Assembly (NCBI GenBank): GCA_910575265.1
Contig: CAJTEA010000006.1
Coordinates: forward strand, 1-64,000
Direction: 5' to 3'
Length of the DNA: 64,000 bases
DNA from: Oscillospiraceae bacterium
Lineage (GTDB): Bacteria > Bacillota > Clostridia > Oscillospirales > Oscillospiraceae
Positions 14,855-22,596 of this stretch are shown piece after piece. The notes under the pieces were generated by a model. The model was not told the origin of the DNA. It saw nothing but the letters and a program-made list of their open reading frames with translations, and did not search any database. The stretch's first letter is position 1. Each line of letters opens with the position of its first letter. The position numbers were made by a program, and so were the translations under genes.

Positions 14855-15708
14855 ATGATTTTGACAGCATCATCAAGCGCATCACCGTGACCCGGCTGGA
14901 ACCGGGGGACTACACCGGCGAGGACGGTCTTTTGTACTGCGGCAAGTGCCGCACCCCGAAACAGTTTCGCATGGATGCCCCGCCGTTGGAGGGCCGCTTG
15001 CTCCCCCACCCCTGCCACTGTGAGCAGGAGCGGCTTGACCGGGAGGCAGCGGAACAGGAGGCCCGCCGTCACCGCCAGGCCGTGGCCGATTTGAAACGCC
15101 GGGGCTTTACTGACCCCGCTATGCGGGAGTGGACGTTTGCCAATGACAACGGCAAATGCCCGCAGATGAAACACGCCCGTTTCTATGTCGAGCATTGGGA
15201 CACCATGCAGGAGGAAAACATCGGCTATCTTCTCTGGGGCGGTGTCGGAACCGGCAAGAGTTATTTTGCCGGCTGCATCGCCAACGCTTTGATGGAGCAG
15301 GAAGTGGCCGTCCGCATGACGAACTTTGCCCTGATACTGAATGACCTGACCGCCAGCTTTGAGGGGCGGAACGAGTACATAAGCCGCCTGTGCCGCGCCC
15401 CGCTGCTTATCCTTGACGATTTTGGCATGGAGCGCGGGACGGAGTACGGTTTGGAACAGGTCTACAACGTGATTGACAGCCGCTTCCGCAGCCGCAGGCC
15501 GCTGATCGTCACCACCAACCTGTCCCTCCAGGACTTGCAGCACCCCCAAGATACCGCCCACGCCCGTATCTATGACCGGCTGTTGGAGATGTGCGCCCCC
15601 ATCCGCTTTTCGGGTAAGAACTTCCGCAGGGCCACCGCTCAGGACAAGCTGGCACGTCTGAAAAATCTGATGGAACCGCCCACCCACTCCCCTGCCGCAG
15701 ATGACTAA
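14851..15708 (+). CDS. DnaC/IstB-like helicase-loader ATPase
   Basis: 285 residues. A zinc-ribbon-like N terminus (YCGKCRTPKQF ... PHPCHCEQERLDRE) precedes a AAA+ domain with Walker A WGGVGTGKSYFAG and Walker B LLILDDFGMERGTEYG, then sensor VTTNLSLQDL and arginine-rich ARIYDRLLEMC. It is the usual partner of RepA_N-like initiators on mobile elements and would load the replicative helicase. ATG 14851 overlaps the initiator stop. Well-formed, no lesions. Confidence 0.82.
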   Translation: MNDFDSIIKRITVTRLEPGDYTGEDGLLYCGKCRTPKQFRMDAPPLEGRLLPHPCHCEQERLDREAAEQEARRHRQAVADLKRRGFTDPAMREWTFANDNGKCPQMKHARFYVEHWDTMQEENIGYLLWGGVGTGKSYFAGCIANALMEQEVAVRMTNFALILNDLTASFEGRNEYISRLCRAPLLILDDFGMERGTEYGLEQVYNVIDSRFRSRRPLIVTTNLSLQDLQHPQDTAHARIYDRLLEMCAPIRFSGKNFRRATAQDKLARLKNLMEPPTHSPAADD

Positions 15709-15757
15709 TGGACAGGCAATTTCGCATAGGCTGTTGTGAAAGGCTGGGTGATGTTAT

Positions 15758-15892
15758 TTGCAGACACAGGAGCAATGCAAAAGTATTTTCAAAGACGGAA
15801 CCACAGAAACCACCCGTGAAAATTTCACGCACAAGCTGACTGAGCTAATCAATCAGCTGGAAAAAAGAAAACAGACCATCGAGCAAAAATAA
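15758..15892 (+). CDS. tnpW: TnpW-family small transposon protein
   Basis: A 44-residue protein: CKSIFKDGTTETTRENF, then HKLTELINQLEKRKQTIEQK. This matches short TnpW proteins of Tn4451-like transposons. The only start in frame is TTG 15758, and its ribosome site is poor. Function is unknown even in Tn4451. Its place just before the recombinase fits that family. Confidence 0.7.
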   Translation: MQTQEQCKSIFKDGTTETTRENFTHKLTELINQLEKRKQTIEQK

Positions 15893-15893
15893 T

Positions 15894-15943
15894 GTGACAA
15901 GCTGTTTCCTCTGTGTTATACTGTAAGCAGGAAACAGCTTGTC
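15894..15943 (+). promoter_or_regulatory. Recombinase promoter inside a perfect inverted repeat
   Basis: -35 GTGACA (15894-15899), 17-bp spacer, extended -10 TGTTATACT (TATACT 15917-15922). gacaagctgtttcc (15896-15909) and its perfect complement (15930-15943) frame the -10, so a protein bound to both arms would block transcription. A third copy of the same 14-mer lies at the far left end (4773-4786). Confidence 0.75.
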
Positions 15944-15965
15944 CTATCTCTGAGGAGATATGACT

Positions 15966-17519
15966 ATGAAAGCAGCAATTTACTGCCGTTTATCCGAGGA
16001 AGATAGAAACAAGCAATTTGAAACCGACGACAGCAACAGCATCCAGAACCAAAAGGCCATGCTGCTGCAATATGCGATGGAACAGGGGTGGGAAGTTTAT
16101 AACCTTTACAGTGATGATGATTACACAGGTTCAGACCGCAGGCGGCCCGAATTTAACCGCTTGCTGGAGGACGCAAAGGCCCATCGGTTTGACATCGTTC
16201 TCTGCAAGACCCAATCCCGCTTTACCCGTGAGCTGGAGCTGGTAGAAAAGTACATCCACGGCCTGTTCCCTATCTGGGGCATCCGCTTTGTCAGTATCGT
16301 GGACAACGCCGACACCGCCAACAAGGGCAACAAGAAGTCACGGCAGATCAACGGGCTGGTGAACGAGTGGTATCTGGAGGATATGTCGGAGAACATCCGC
16401 AGCGTCCTCACCAACCGGAGGCAGAACGGCTTCCACATCGGGGCCTTTGCCCTCTACGGCTACCAAAAAGACCCCGACCAGAAAGGCCACCTGATTATCG
16501 ACGAGGAGGCCGCCGCCGTTGTCCGGGAGGTGTTCACCCTCTTTTCCCAGGGCTACGGCAAGACGGCCATCGCCCGGATGCTCAATGACCGGGGCATCCC
16601 CAACCCTACCGAGTACAAGCGGCTCCACGGTTTGCGCTACCAGCAGCCCAAGCGGAAAAACAGTACCCTCTGGAAGTATTTCGCCATTTCCGATATGCTC
16701 ACCAATGAAATCTATATCGGGAACATGGTGCAGGGCAAGTATGGGAGCGTGTCTTACAAGACCAAGCAGAACAAACCCCGCCCTCAAAGTGAGTGGTATC
16801 GTGTGGAGGGAACCCACGAGGCCATCATTGACCGCCCCCTCTGGAACCGGGTGCAGTCCATGATTGCGGAGCGGGCCAAGCCCTTTGACTGTGGCACTGT
16901 GGGATTGTTCGCCAGGAAAGCAATCTGCGCCAACTGCGGCTATACCATGCGTTCCTCCAAAAATCGCGGGCGGCACTACCTCCAATGCTCCAACCGCCAT
17001 GTGGCAAAGGACGCCTGCATCGGCTCTTTCATTTCGGTGGAAAAGCTGGAGCGGATGGTGATTGACGAACTGAACCGGCTGGCAGCGGCGTATCTGGACA
17101 AGGACGAGTTGGAGCGAAGCATTGAGTTTTGCGAAAATCTGCAAGGCCAGAAACGGCAGCTCCTGGACACCCTCTCTGCCTATGAGAAACGGATTGCCGA
17201 GTACACCAAGGGACTGCGGGACTTGTACATGGATAAGGTCAAGGGCCTGCTCAACGACAGCGACTTTTCCGCCCTCTCCAAGGAGTTTTCTTCCGAGAAG
17301 TCCCGGCTGGAGCGCATTCTGCTGGACGGCCAGCGGAAGCTGGCAGAACTGGAGGACAGAATTGCCTTTGGAGACAACCGAGAGGCCCTGGTGGAGCGGT
17401 ATGTAAATCTAGAGCACTTGACACGAGAAATCGTAGAAATCCTCATCGACCACATCACTGTAGGAAAGCGCATCCCTGGCACTCGTGACGTTCCCATTGA
17501 AATCCACTGGAATTTTTAG
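15966..17519 (+). CDS. Large serine recombinase (TnpX-like)
   Basis: 517 residues. The N-terminal resolvase domain starts MKAAIYCRLSEEDRN with catalytic Ser10, followed by DDDYTGSDRRRPEFNRLLEDA and LCKTQSRFTREL. The recombinase domain follows (GYGKTAIARMLNDRGIPNP), then a zinc ribbon (CANCGYTMRSSKNRGRHYL, later CSNR and C), a coiled-coil (LQGQKRQLLDTLSAYEKRI) and C-terminal IEILIDHITVGKRI. ATG 15966 is eight bases from GAGGAG; ATG 15960 is too close. The gene stops 29 bp before the right crossover. It should integrate and excise the element at GA dinucleotides. Confidence 0.95.
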   Translation: MKAAIYCRLSEEDRNKQFETDDSNSIQNQKAMLLQYAMEQGWEVYNLYSDDDYTGSDRRRPEFNRLLEDAKAHRFDIVLCKTQSRFTRELELVEKYIHGLFPIWGIRFVSIVDNADTANKGNKKSRQINGLVNEWYLEDMSENIRSVLTNRRQNGFHIGAFALYGYQKDPDQKGHLIIDEEAAAVVREVFTLFSQGYGKTAIARMLNDRGIPNPTEYKRLHGLRYQQPKRKNSTLWKYFAISDMLTNEIYIGNMVQGKYGSVSYKTKQNKPRPQSEWYRVEGTHEAIIDRPLWNRVQSMIAERAKPFDCGTVGLFARKAICANCGYTMRSSKNRGRHYLQCSNRHVAKDACIGSFISVEKLERMVIDELNRLAAAYLDKDELERSIEFCENLQGQKRQLLDTLSAYEKRIAEYTKGLRDLYMDKVKGLLNDSDFSALSKEFSSEKSRLERILLDGQRKLAELEDRIAFGDNREALVERYVNLEHLTREIVEILIDHITVGKRIPGTRDVPIEIHWNF

Positions 17520-17525
17520 CCCCAG

Positions 17526-17550
17526 GTTGCACTTTCGTGATTGCACCAGA
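17526..17550 (+). other. attR: right junction, GA crossover at 17549-17550
   Basis: The element arm 17526-17548 is the imperfect mirror of 4656-4678 (17 of 23 positions). Right of GA the sequence is cotJC coding (gag cag aag gct cgc). Together with attL it defines the element exactly. Confidence 0.85.
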
Positions 17551-17785
17551 GCAGAAGGCTCGCCTCACCTACGACAACATCCTGCGCCTGTCGGACGATC
17601 CGGATGTCAACAATGTGATTCGCTTCCTGCGGGAACGGGAGATCGTTCACTTCCAGCGCTTTGGCGAATGTATCCGCCTGTGTAAGGAAAAGATGGACAC
17701 TCCAAACGTCTATCTTTCCAATCCAGCCTTTGATAAGGCGACACCTGCCGCCTCCTCAACTACTCAAAACAGAGGCCGAGGCTAG
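17549..17785 (+). pseudogene. cotJC: 3' part of cotJC, separated from its start by the element
   Basis: Codons 137-214 of CotJC: EQKARLTYDNILRL, DDPDVNNVIRFLREREIVHFQRFGE and a variable tail. It carries His170 and, through the joined codon, Glu137, the remaining expected manganese ligands; their spacing of 33 residues equals that of Glu148 and His181 in Lactobacillus plantarum manganese catalase. No start or ribosome site of its own is present. After excision the frame with the 5' part is unbroken. Confidence 0.92.
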
Positions 17786-17799
17786 CGTTCTGAATCAAC

Positions 17800-17825
17800 A
17801 AAGAGAGGCCATCCGGCCTCTCTTT
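17800..17825 (+). terminator. Terminator of the cotJ operon
   Basis: A perfect 11-bp stem (aaagagaggcc / ggcctctcttt) with loop ATCC, 15 bases after the cotJC stop. Confidence 0.85.
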
Positions 17826-17911
17826 GCGTTCAAATGCTTCAGTGGCGATTTTCAGGGCCATATTGGCGTTCTGTTCAATAAGAGGATGGTGACTCCCTGT
17901 CGGTTAGCCTC
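17826..17911 (-). pseudogene. Remnant of a LivF-like ABC ATPase gene
   Basis: The minus strand reads EANRQGVTILL in one frame and IEQNANMALKIATEAFER in the next. This is the post-Walker-B region of branched-chain amino acid transporter ATPases (LivF: INRQGVTILLVEQNA.MAL.IA). One base is missing at the junction and nothing of the rest of the gene remains. Only a decayed tail. Confidence 0.5.
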
Positions 17912-17984
17912 ACCAATAGTGGTTTTCTCTGGTTTTTTCACAAAAGAGGCACGACAAACCACGCCTCACCTGAAATCTGTTTGT

Positions 17985-18839
17985 TTAATCAAACCGTTTA
18001 GAAAAACCACACCGGCGGCACAGCGTCTCTCTGGCTTTCCGCTGAGAAAAACCGTTGTAGATGGCCTTGGCACGTGGACTGTCCAGAATTTCCTCCAAAG
18101 TTTGTTCCCGAAGACTGCCCAGCGGAATATCTCCCTCATGGTCCAGACAGCAGGGTACCACCGTCCCGTCCCACAGCACCCCAACCTGGTCACGCAGGCC
18201 GTAACAGAAGCTGGGCTTGTCCTCCTCCGGAGCGGACATGTCTGGCCAGTTGAAGCGCTCCCCCCATTCCAGAAACAGATTGGGAGCCAATGTTGTTCCA
18301 CGCCGCCCTTCCCTCCAGGGCGTTGGAAAGGCCTGTCCCAACGCCTTCAGGATCATTCCGTTCAGGTCGTTTACCCCTTGGGTATCCTCTCCGTCCAGAT
18401 TCCAAAGCCGCAGAGCGCACCGCTTCCCTGCCCTGGAGGATTCTTGGGCAAACCGGATGCAGGTATCTAAATAATGCTCCAGCTCACCGCAATCCTCGTT
18501 TCCCTCAAAGGAATGGAGCGAAATACTCACCTTCTCCACCACCGGACTGACACAGAGCAACTCCCCTCGTTCTTTCAGCAGAGTTCCGTTGGTTGTAATC
18601 ATCACCCGAAAGCCAAATTCCTCGGAGATAGCCAGCAGTTCCTCAAGATTTGGATGGAGCAGCGGCTCCCCCATTAGATGGAGATACAAATATTTTGTGT
18701 AGGGCCGTAGCTTTTCCCCAAAATACCTGAACTCCCCGGCTGAGAGAAAGCCCGCCGGTCTTTGGGTTCCAGGACAGAAGGAGCAGTTTAAGTTACACAC
18801 ATTGGTAATCTCCAGATAGACCTTTTTTAACTGCCTCAT
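17985..18839 (-). CDS. Radical SAM protein with C-terminal Cys cluster (SPASM-like)
   Basis: 284 residues. The radical SAM cluster is CNLNCSFC in LEITNVCNLNCSFCPGTQRP; LHLMGEPLLHP and VMITTNGTLL are further landmarks of the fold. The C-terminal region has FCYG, VPCCLDH and a final CRRCGFSKRF, a SPASM-type set of cysteines for an extra Fe-S cluster. The substrate is unknown; no peptide precursor gene is visible nearby. ATG 18839 is favoured weakly over ATG 18860, since neither has a strong ribosome site. Confidence 0.82.
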   Translation of the reverse strand: MRQLKKVYLEITNVCNLNCSFCPGTQRPAGFLSAGEFRYFGEKLRPYTKYLYLHLMGEPLLHPNLEELLAISEEFGFRVMITTNGTLLKERGELLCVSPVVEKVSISLHSFEGNEDCGELEHYLDTCIRFAQESSRAGKRCALRLWNLDGEDTQGVNDLNGMILKALGQAFPTPWREGRRGTTLAPNLFLEWGERFNWPDMSAPEEDKPSFCYGLRDQVGVLWDGTVVPCCLDHEGDIPLGSLREQTLEEILDSPRAKAIYNGFSQRKARETLCRRCGFSKRFD

Positions 18840-18898
18840 GCCCCGCCCACTTTCTATCATTTATGTTAAATCAATCCTACCACACCCCGTCCATTTGG

Positions 18899-19396
18899 TC
18901 AACGGTTCACCCCCAGAATATGAAGAAACCGAATCTCAACAGCCGGGTAAGTGCTGAGGGGGCGGTAGTCCGCGTCCTCCGTATGAGCGGCCACCAGAAT
19001 ATTGTCCAGAGAAGGGGATCTGCCCACCGATACAATCACTGGATTGTGCGCAAAAACCCCAGTGGAAAAGCGAAGCTGAGCAAAATCACCGGGCTGTATC
19101 TGGCTCAGATCCGCCTCCTCTCCCACGGGCCCTGGGCTTTCCTGTTTTCGGACAAGAAAATTATAGAAAAAGGGGACCCCTGTCCAGGCGGGAGCCCGGC
19201 TGTATTGGCTGTTGTAGAACCAGCCAAAGGTCGGGGTGTAGTTCATCACCCTGGAGCCGGCATAGAGGCACTGAGAGGCAAAATTGGTACAATCTCCTCC
19301 CAGCTCGTCAAAATTGTAATAGTCTGGATTTCGCAAACAGGCCCAGCGATGGGCATAGGCCACCGCCGCCTGACGGTCATAGGGACGCAGTATCAT
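18899..19396 (-). CDS. Amidase_6-domain protein
   Basis: 165 residues consisting of a single putative amidase/peptidase domain (Amidase_6, NlpC/P60-like). Catalytic Cys is likely in DELGGDCTNFASQCLYAGG-like context (GGDCTNFASQCLYAG). Other landmarks are the N-terminal YDRQAAVAYAHRWACLRNPDY, then QPGDFAQLRF and HNPVIVSVG, with the catalytic His region. No signal peptide, so if it acts on the wall or spore it would be released by another route. Start ATG has AAGGAGG upstream. Confidence 0.7.
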   Translation of the reverse strand: MILRPYDRQAAVAYAHRWACLRNPDYYNFDELGGDCTNFASQCLYAGSRVMNYTPTFGWFYNSQYSRAPAWTGVPFFYNFLVRKQESPGPVGEEADLSQIQPGDFAQLRFSTGVFAHNPVIVSVGRSPSLDNILVAAHTEDADYRPLSTYPAVEIRFLHILGVNR

Positions 19397-19451
19397 AGGA
19401 AAACCTCCTTGTTTCCCCTATGATATGCAAAGTGACAATGAAAAGTGCTTG

Positions 19452-20237
19452 TCAGCTAAGCACCCATTGGATCATATTTTTGACCCAGCCCCACATACTT
19501 GGAAATTCTGACTTTACCATATTCCACACATCTTCTACATAGTATCCATATTTCTGGAGGTAAGATAAAGCTCCCTGAGCCTCGTCCGTCCCAACCGCGA
19601 TATGTCCATAGGCGGAACTGCCGATGGCAAGCCCCTTGGACCAGGCGCCGCCGCCGATTGCCAGGTAGTTGGAAAAAGCTCCACCGCCTATGGCCAGCCA
19701 CTGTCCAAAGGCGCAGCCGCCCACCGCAAAGCCGCCAATTGCCACTCCACCCAGCGCCAGCAGCCCTAGACTGAGGCCTCCAAACGCAAAAAGCAAGCCC
19801 GCGCTGATACCGCCCACAGAGATCAATCCTAAGGAACTGCCCCCTATAGCAACTACTCCAACAGCAAAGTTACCCACAGCGATAATCCCCTTGGCCAGAC
19901 GGGGACCGAAGCCCAGCCGGATATGAACAAGTGGCAAGCCAAACACCTTTACACGACTGATATATTCGTAGTAAACGCCCAGTGACCGCAGCTCCCCACG
20001 AATTTGCTGATAAGTGGCGGTTCCTCTGTTCTCCTCATCACTCGCCAACCCTACCAGCCGGTCAATGGATATATGGAAAAGCTTGGACAGCTCGATCAGT
20101 TTTTCCAGCTCTGGGGTACTCTGTCCCATCTCCCACTTGGATACAGTCTGACGGGTTACACCGATTTGGCTGCCCAGTTCCTCCTGAGACCAGCCCCGCT
20201 GTTTGCGCAGGGTCATTATATTTTCCGCGAAGTTCAT
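19452..20237 (-). CDS. HTH regulator with Gly-rich repeat domain
   Basis: 261 residues. Residues 1-60 are a Cro/CI-type HTH (MTLRKQRGWSQEELGSQIGV, TRQTVSKWEMGQSTPELEKL). Residues ~115-215 are short repeats of the form A-[IV]-G-G-x-[AS]-x-G: FAVGVVAIGGSSLGLISVGG and about twelve more units. Such repeats could form a beta-solenoid or pack in the membrane; they are too hydrophobic for an ordinary ligand domain. The end is YLQKYGYYVEDVW ... MIQWVLS. ATG 20237 follows GGGAGGT; an upstream start at 20267 lacks a site. Probably a regulator responding to the envelope, unproven. Confidence 0.7.
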   Translation of the reverse strand: MNFAENIMTLRKQRGWSQEELGSQIGVTRQTVSKWEMGQSTPELEKLIELSKLFHISIDRLVGLASDEENRGTATYQQIRGELRSLGVYYEYISRVKVFGLPLVHIRLGFGPRLAKGIIAVGNFAVGVVAIGGSSLGLISVGGISAGLLFAFGGLSLGLLALGGVAIGGFAVGGCAFGQWLAIGGGAFSNYLAIGGGAWSKGLAIGSSAYGHIAVGTDEAQGALSYLQKYGYYVEDVWNMVKSEFPSMWGWVKNMIQWVLS

Positions 20238-20337
20238 TTGAAAGACCTCCCTTTCTGGCCCCACCATAGCAGATTTTCCCCGATTGTGTCAACCAAAAGC
20301 TCTTGGAAATCTGTCAACCAGCGTTAACATCAAGCAT

Positions 20338-20374
20338 AAAAACAGAGACGCCCCATAGGACGTCTCCTGTTTTC
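20338..20374 (-). terminator. Terminator after the SleB-type hydrolase gene
   Basis: On the minus strand a stem of aacag-g-agacg with cgtctctgtt (one bulge) is followed by a T run. It overlaps the 3' end of the hydrolase gene. Confidence 0.65.
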
Positions 20375-21395
20375 AGCCGTAAAATTTATGCGCGCCAATG
20401 GTGGCGATATATGGCCTGTTGCGGGCAGCCCAACTGTTCACTTTGGAATCGAAGAACAGCGCCCCCTTTGTCTCCTCTACCTCTCCCCCGTCCAGCACCA
20501 GCTTGGCAGCGATGATACTGGTTTGAGAGGGGTTGGTGGCCGCCAGAACCCCGGACGCATAGGTTGTGAACTGGTTCTTCTGGGCCAGCACACCCTCTAT
20601 CGTGTCAGGAAAAGCCGGGTCAGCGGTTCGATTGAGGACTACATTGCCCACCGCCATCTGGCCCTCCAAAGACTGGTTGCCGCTCTCCCGGTAAATCACC
20701 CGGGACAGCCAAAACAGGTCATCCTCGTTATAGAAGCTGCCACCGTTTTGAATGGTGCCGGAGCCTCGGGTTATGGTGACAACGCCGGTAGCGCTGTCAT
20801 AACCCACGGAGGCGCCAAAGGCCTTGGCCACCGTCCGAAGCGGAACACTGACCTCCCCTCCGCCTCCCTGAACAGACTCAGGCACATAGAGGTACCGTCC
20901 GTTGGCCTCAACATAAAGCTGGCCAACCTTGGCATTCAAGGTCAACCCAGCAGTTGTAACCGTCGCAGTGGTCCCATCCCAGCTGATCTGAGCCGCGGGG
21001 TCCAGCAGCTGAGCCATAGCGCTCAGGGAAACATACGTGGTGTTCTCATGCATCCGCTTGCCCAATGTTGTCGGCGCGGGCTGACCGTCAATGAGCAGAT
21101 CAGCGTCTCCGGGGACTACAACAGGGGCCTCAGAACCGGGATCCGGGGCTGTGACGTCGTCAAAATTAACGTCCGCCGCTGCCTCCAGGGGATCTACGCC
21201 TACAGCGGCGGCGACCCCTTGCGCAAATTTGTCGTTGAGCGATTTCGCTTCAGTATCAAGTGCCGCTCCGTCAAGAACAACACTCTCCTCCTCTGCCAAG
21301 AGGGCGGCAGCCGGGTTCTTTGGAACCGCGGCGGCGCCCATCAGGAGGAGCATGGCAAAGACGCCCAGCACAGCGGAGAAAAGCTTGCGTTTCAT
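20373..21395 (-). CDS. SleB-type cell wall (cortex) hydrolase with copper amine oxidase-like domain
   Basis: 340 residues. A signal peptide (LFSAVLGVFAMLLLMGAAAV) is followed by an acidic linker, a Cu_amine_oxidN1-like domain (LLIDGQPAPTTLGKRMHENTT, YVPLRT-like VSVPLRTVAKAFGASVGYD), and a C-terminal Hydrolase_2 domain. There, LFWLSRVIYRESGNQSLEGQ supplies the catalytic Glu and MAVGNVVLNR and QFTTYASG are typical. This is the architecture of Clostridial SleB/CwlJ-like enzymes that act on the spore cortex. ATG 21395 has AAGGAG; a longer ORF upstream does not. Confidence 0.82.
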   Translation of the reverse strand: MKRKLFSAVLGVFAMLLLMGAAAVPKNPAAALLAEEESVVLDGAALDTEAKSLNDKFAQGVAAAVGVDPLEAAADVNFDDVTAPDPGSEAPVVVPGDADLLIDGQPAPTTLGKRMHENTTYVSLSAMAQLLDPAAQISWDGTTATVTTAGLTLNAKVGQLYVEANGRYLYVPESVQGGGGEVSVPLRTVAKAFGASVGYDSATGVVTITRGSGTIQNGGSFYNEDDLFWLSRVIYRESGNQSLEGQMAVGNVVLNRTADPAFPDTIEGVLAQKNQFTTYASGVLAATNPSQTSIIAAKLVLDGGEVEETKGALFFDSKVNSWAARNRPYIATIGAHKFYG

Positions 21396-21638
21396 TGTCT
21401 GCACTCCTTTTTCAGTTTTTTGATACGCTTTTGTCAGAAATATAACAACCAAAAGCAACCGGCTGTTACTTTTGTAACCACATTGTAACTAATTTAAACT
21501 TTCATTACAAGGGCAAAACTGCCTATAAATCCTTCCCTTTGATTATGTAGATTATATAACTTATACAAAGACAGCCCTGTTTTCTCCAAATTTATGCCTC
21601 CTTTGTCAATCCGTGACAAAGAAAGCGTACCGGAAGAA

Positions 21639-21677
21639 ACGGCCTCTCCCGGACCGAAACAGTCCGGGAGAGGCCGT
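21639..21677 (-). terminator. Terminator after the second radical SAM gene
   Basis: A perfect 16-bp stem (acggcctctcccggac and its complement) with a seven-base loop, just past the stop at 21690. The gap 21396-21689 otherwise holds only the hydrolase promoter region; no other gene seen. Confidence 0.85.
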
Positions 21678-21689
21678 ACAAATTAACTG

Positions 21690-22577
21690 TCAAATTCCGC
21701 GGTTCAAGGTTTTGCGCAGACGAATTTTTCCCGCCAGAGCCTGGTCAATCATATTCAGGAACTTCTCCCGGTCCTCGGGCAATCCACCCTTCAGGGGCAG
21801 ATAATTGGAGGCGTGGTTACTGGTGAAATGAAGTGGGTCTACGTTCAGATGCTCAATCAGCAGGCGGCACTCCTCCAACACATGGTCGGCGGAACAGACC
21901 TCAAACCGCCCGGCCAGCACATCCTCTCCCAAAGGAGTACCCTTGGCGGGGGCGAATGTCATAGCGGACAGATGACGGGGTTTCATGGCATTTATCATAC
22001 GAGCGGTAGACAGGATGTGCTCTTCCCAATCGCCCCCCTCTCCGTTGGCGCCGGTCATCCCCAAAATAACGGTGACCCACAGGTCGATGCCCGCCTCCAC
22101 CAGCCGCTGGCCCGCCAGCAGCATCTGTTCCGCGGTACAACCCTTATGAATGAATTGCAGCACACGCTCGCTGCCGCTCTCCACCCCCAAGTAGGCCCTG
22201 GACAGCCCCGCCTCATGTAGGGTGCGCAGCTCCTCCGGGGTCTTGGACAGGGTACTTCTGGGTCCCGCATAGAGGGTCACCTTTTCTAGTCTGGGAAACT
22301 TTGCGTACAGCTTGTGGAGAATCTGGAGCAGGTCCTCTGTATTCATAATGATGGCGTCGCCGTCCATAAGGAACACCCTCAGCAGGTCGGGACCGTAGTA
22401 ATCCCGGGCCATGTCGATGTCCTCCAGAATCTCCTCCACCGGACGGATACGGAATTTTTTTTCCTTATACATCCCACAGAAGGTGCACTGGTTGTTGGAG
22501 CAGCCAATGGTGCATTGGAGCAGATAGCTTTTCCACTCCCCCGGCGGCCGGTAAAGCAAATCACTGTCGTAGCGCAT
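21690..22577 (-). CDS. Radical SAM protein (YgiQ/Elp3-like)
   Basis: 295 residues. The cluster motif is CSNNQCTFC in QCTIGCSNNQCTFCGMYKEK; it has an extended spacing relative to CxxxCxxC (Cys plus N-rich loop). Further landmarks: VFLMDGDAIIMNTEDL, YLGVESGSERVLQFIHKG and VTVILGMTG, typical of the MiaB/HemN-like TIM barrel. No B12, TRAM or SPASM domain is present, so the protein is just the catalytic core plus a short tail. Substrate unknown. Confidence 0.8.
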   Translation of the reverse strand: MRYDSDLLYRPPGEWKSYLLQCTIGCSNNQCTFCGMYKEKKFRIRPVEEILEDIDMARDYYGPDLLRVFLMDGDAIIMNTEDLLQILHKLYAKFPRLEKVTLYAGPRSTLSKTPEELRTLHEAGLSRAYLGVESGSERVLQFIHKGCTAEQMLLAGQRLVEAGIDLWVTVILGMTGANGEGGDWEEHILSTARMINAMKPRHLSAMTFAPAKGTPLGEDVLAGRFEVCSADHVLEECRLLIEHLNVDPLHFTSNHASNYLPLKGGLPEDREKFLNMIDQALAGKIRLRKTLNRGI

Positions 22578-22596
22578 ATGATAAAGCTCCTTTCCT

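Larger units (their letters stand above)
4654..17548 (+). mobile_element. 12.9-kb Tn4451-like integrative mobilizable element inserted in cotJC
   Basis: The element is bounded by GA at 4654-4655 and GA at 17549-17550. Removing one unit of 12,895 bp joins GCTGCG to GAGCAGAAG and restores cotJC. It encodes, left to right: histidine kinase and response regulator (minus strand), lantibiotic-type ABC exporter and YxeA-like protein, three sigma-like proteins, a DUF3847 protein, oriT and MobQ-type relaxase, a Cys-rich protein, RepA_N and DnaC-like replication proteins, TnpW, and a large serine recombinase next to the right end. TnpW, a large serine recombinase and GA targets are known traits of the Tn4451 family. 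No conjugation machinery is seen, so transfer would need a helper. Confidence 0.93.

Noticed and set aside
4654-17548. Prophage
   Set aside because: No capsid, portal, tail, terminase or lysis genes are present; content is mobilization, replication and cargo.
4654-17548. Self-transmissible conjugative element
   Set aside because: No VirB4-like ATPase, coupling protein or other type IV secretion genes; only relaxase and oriT, so mobilizable at most.
19669-19926. Plus-strand proline-rich small protein
   Set aside because: It is the antisense reading of the Gly-rich repeats of the HTH gene.
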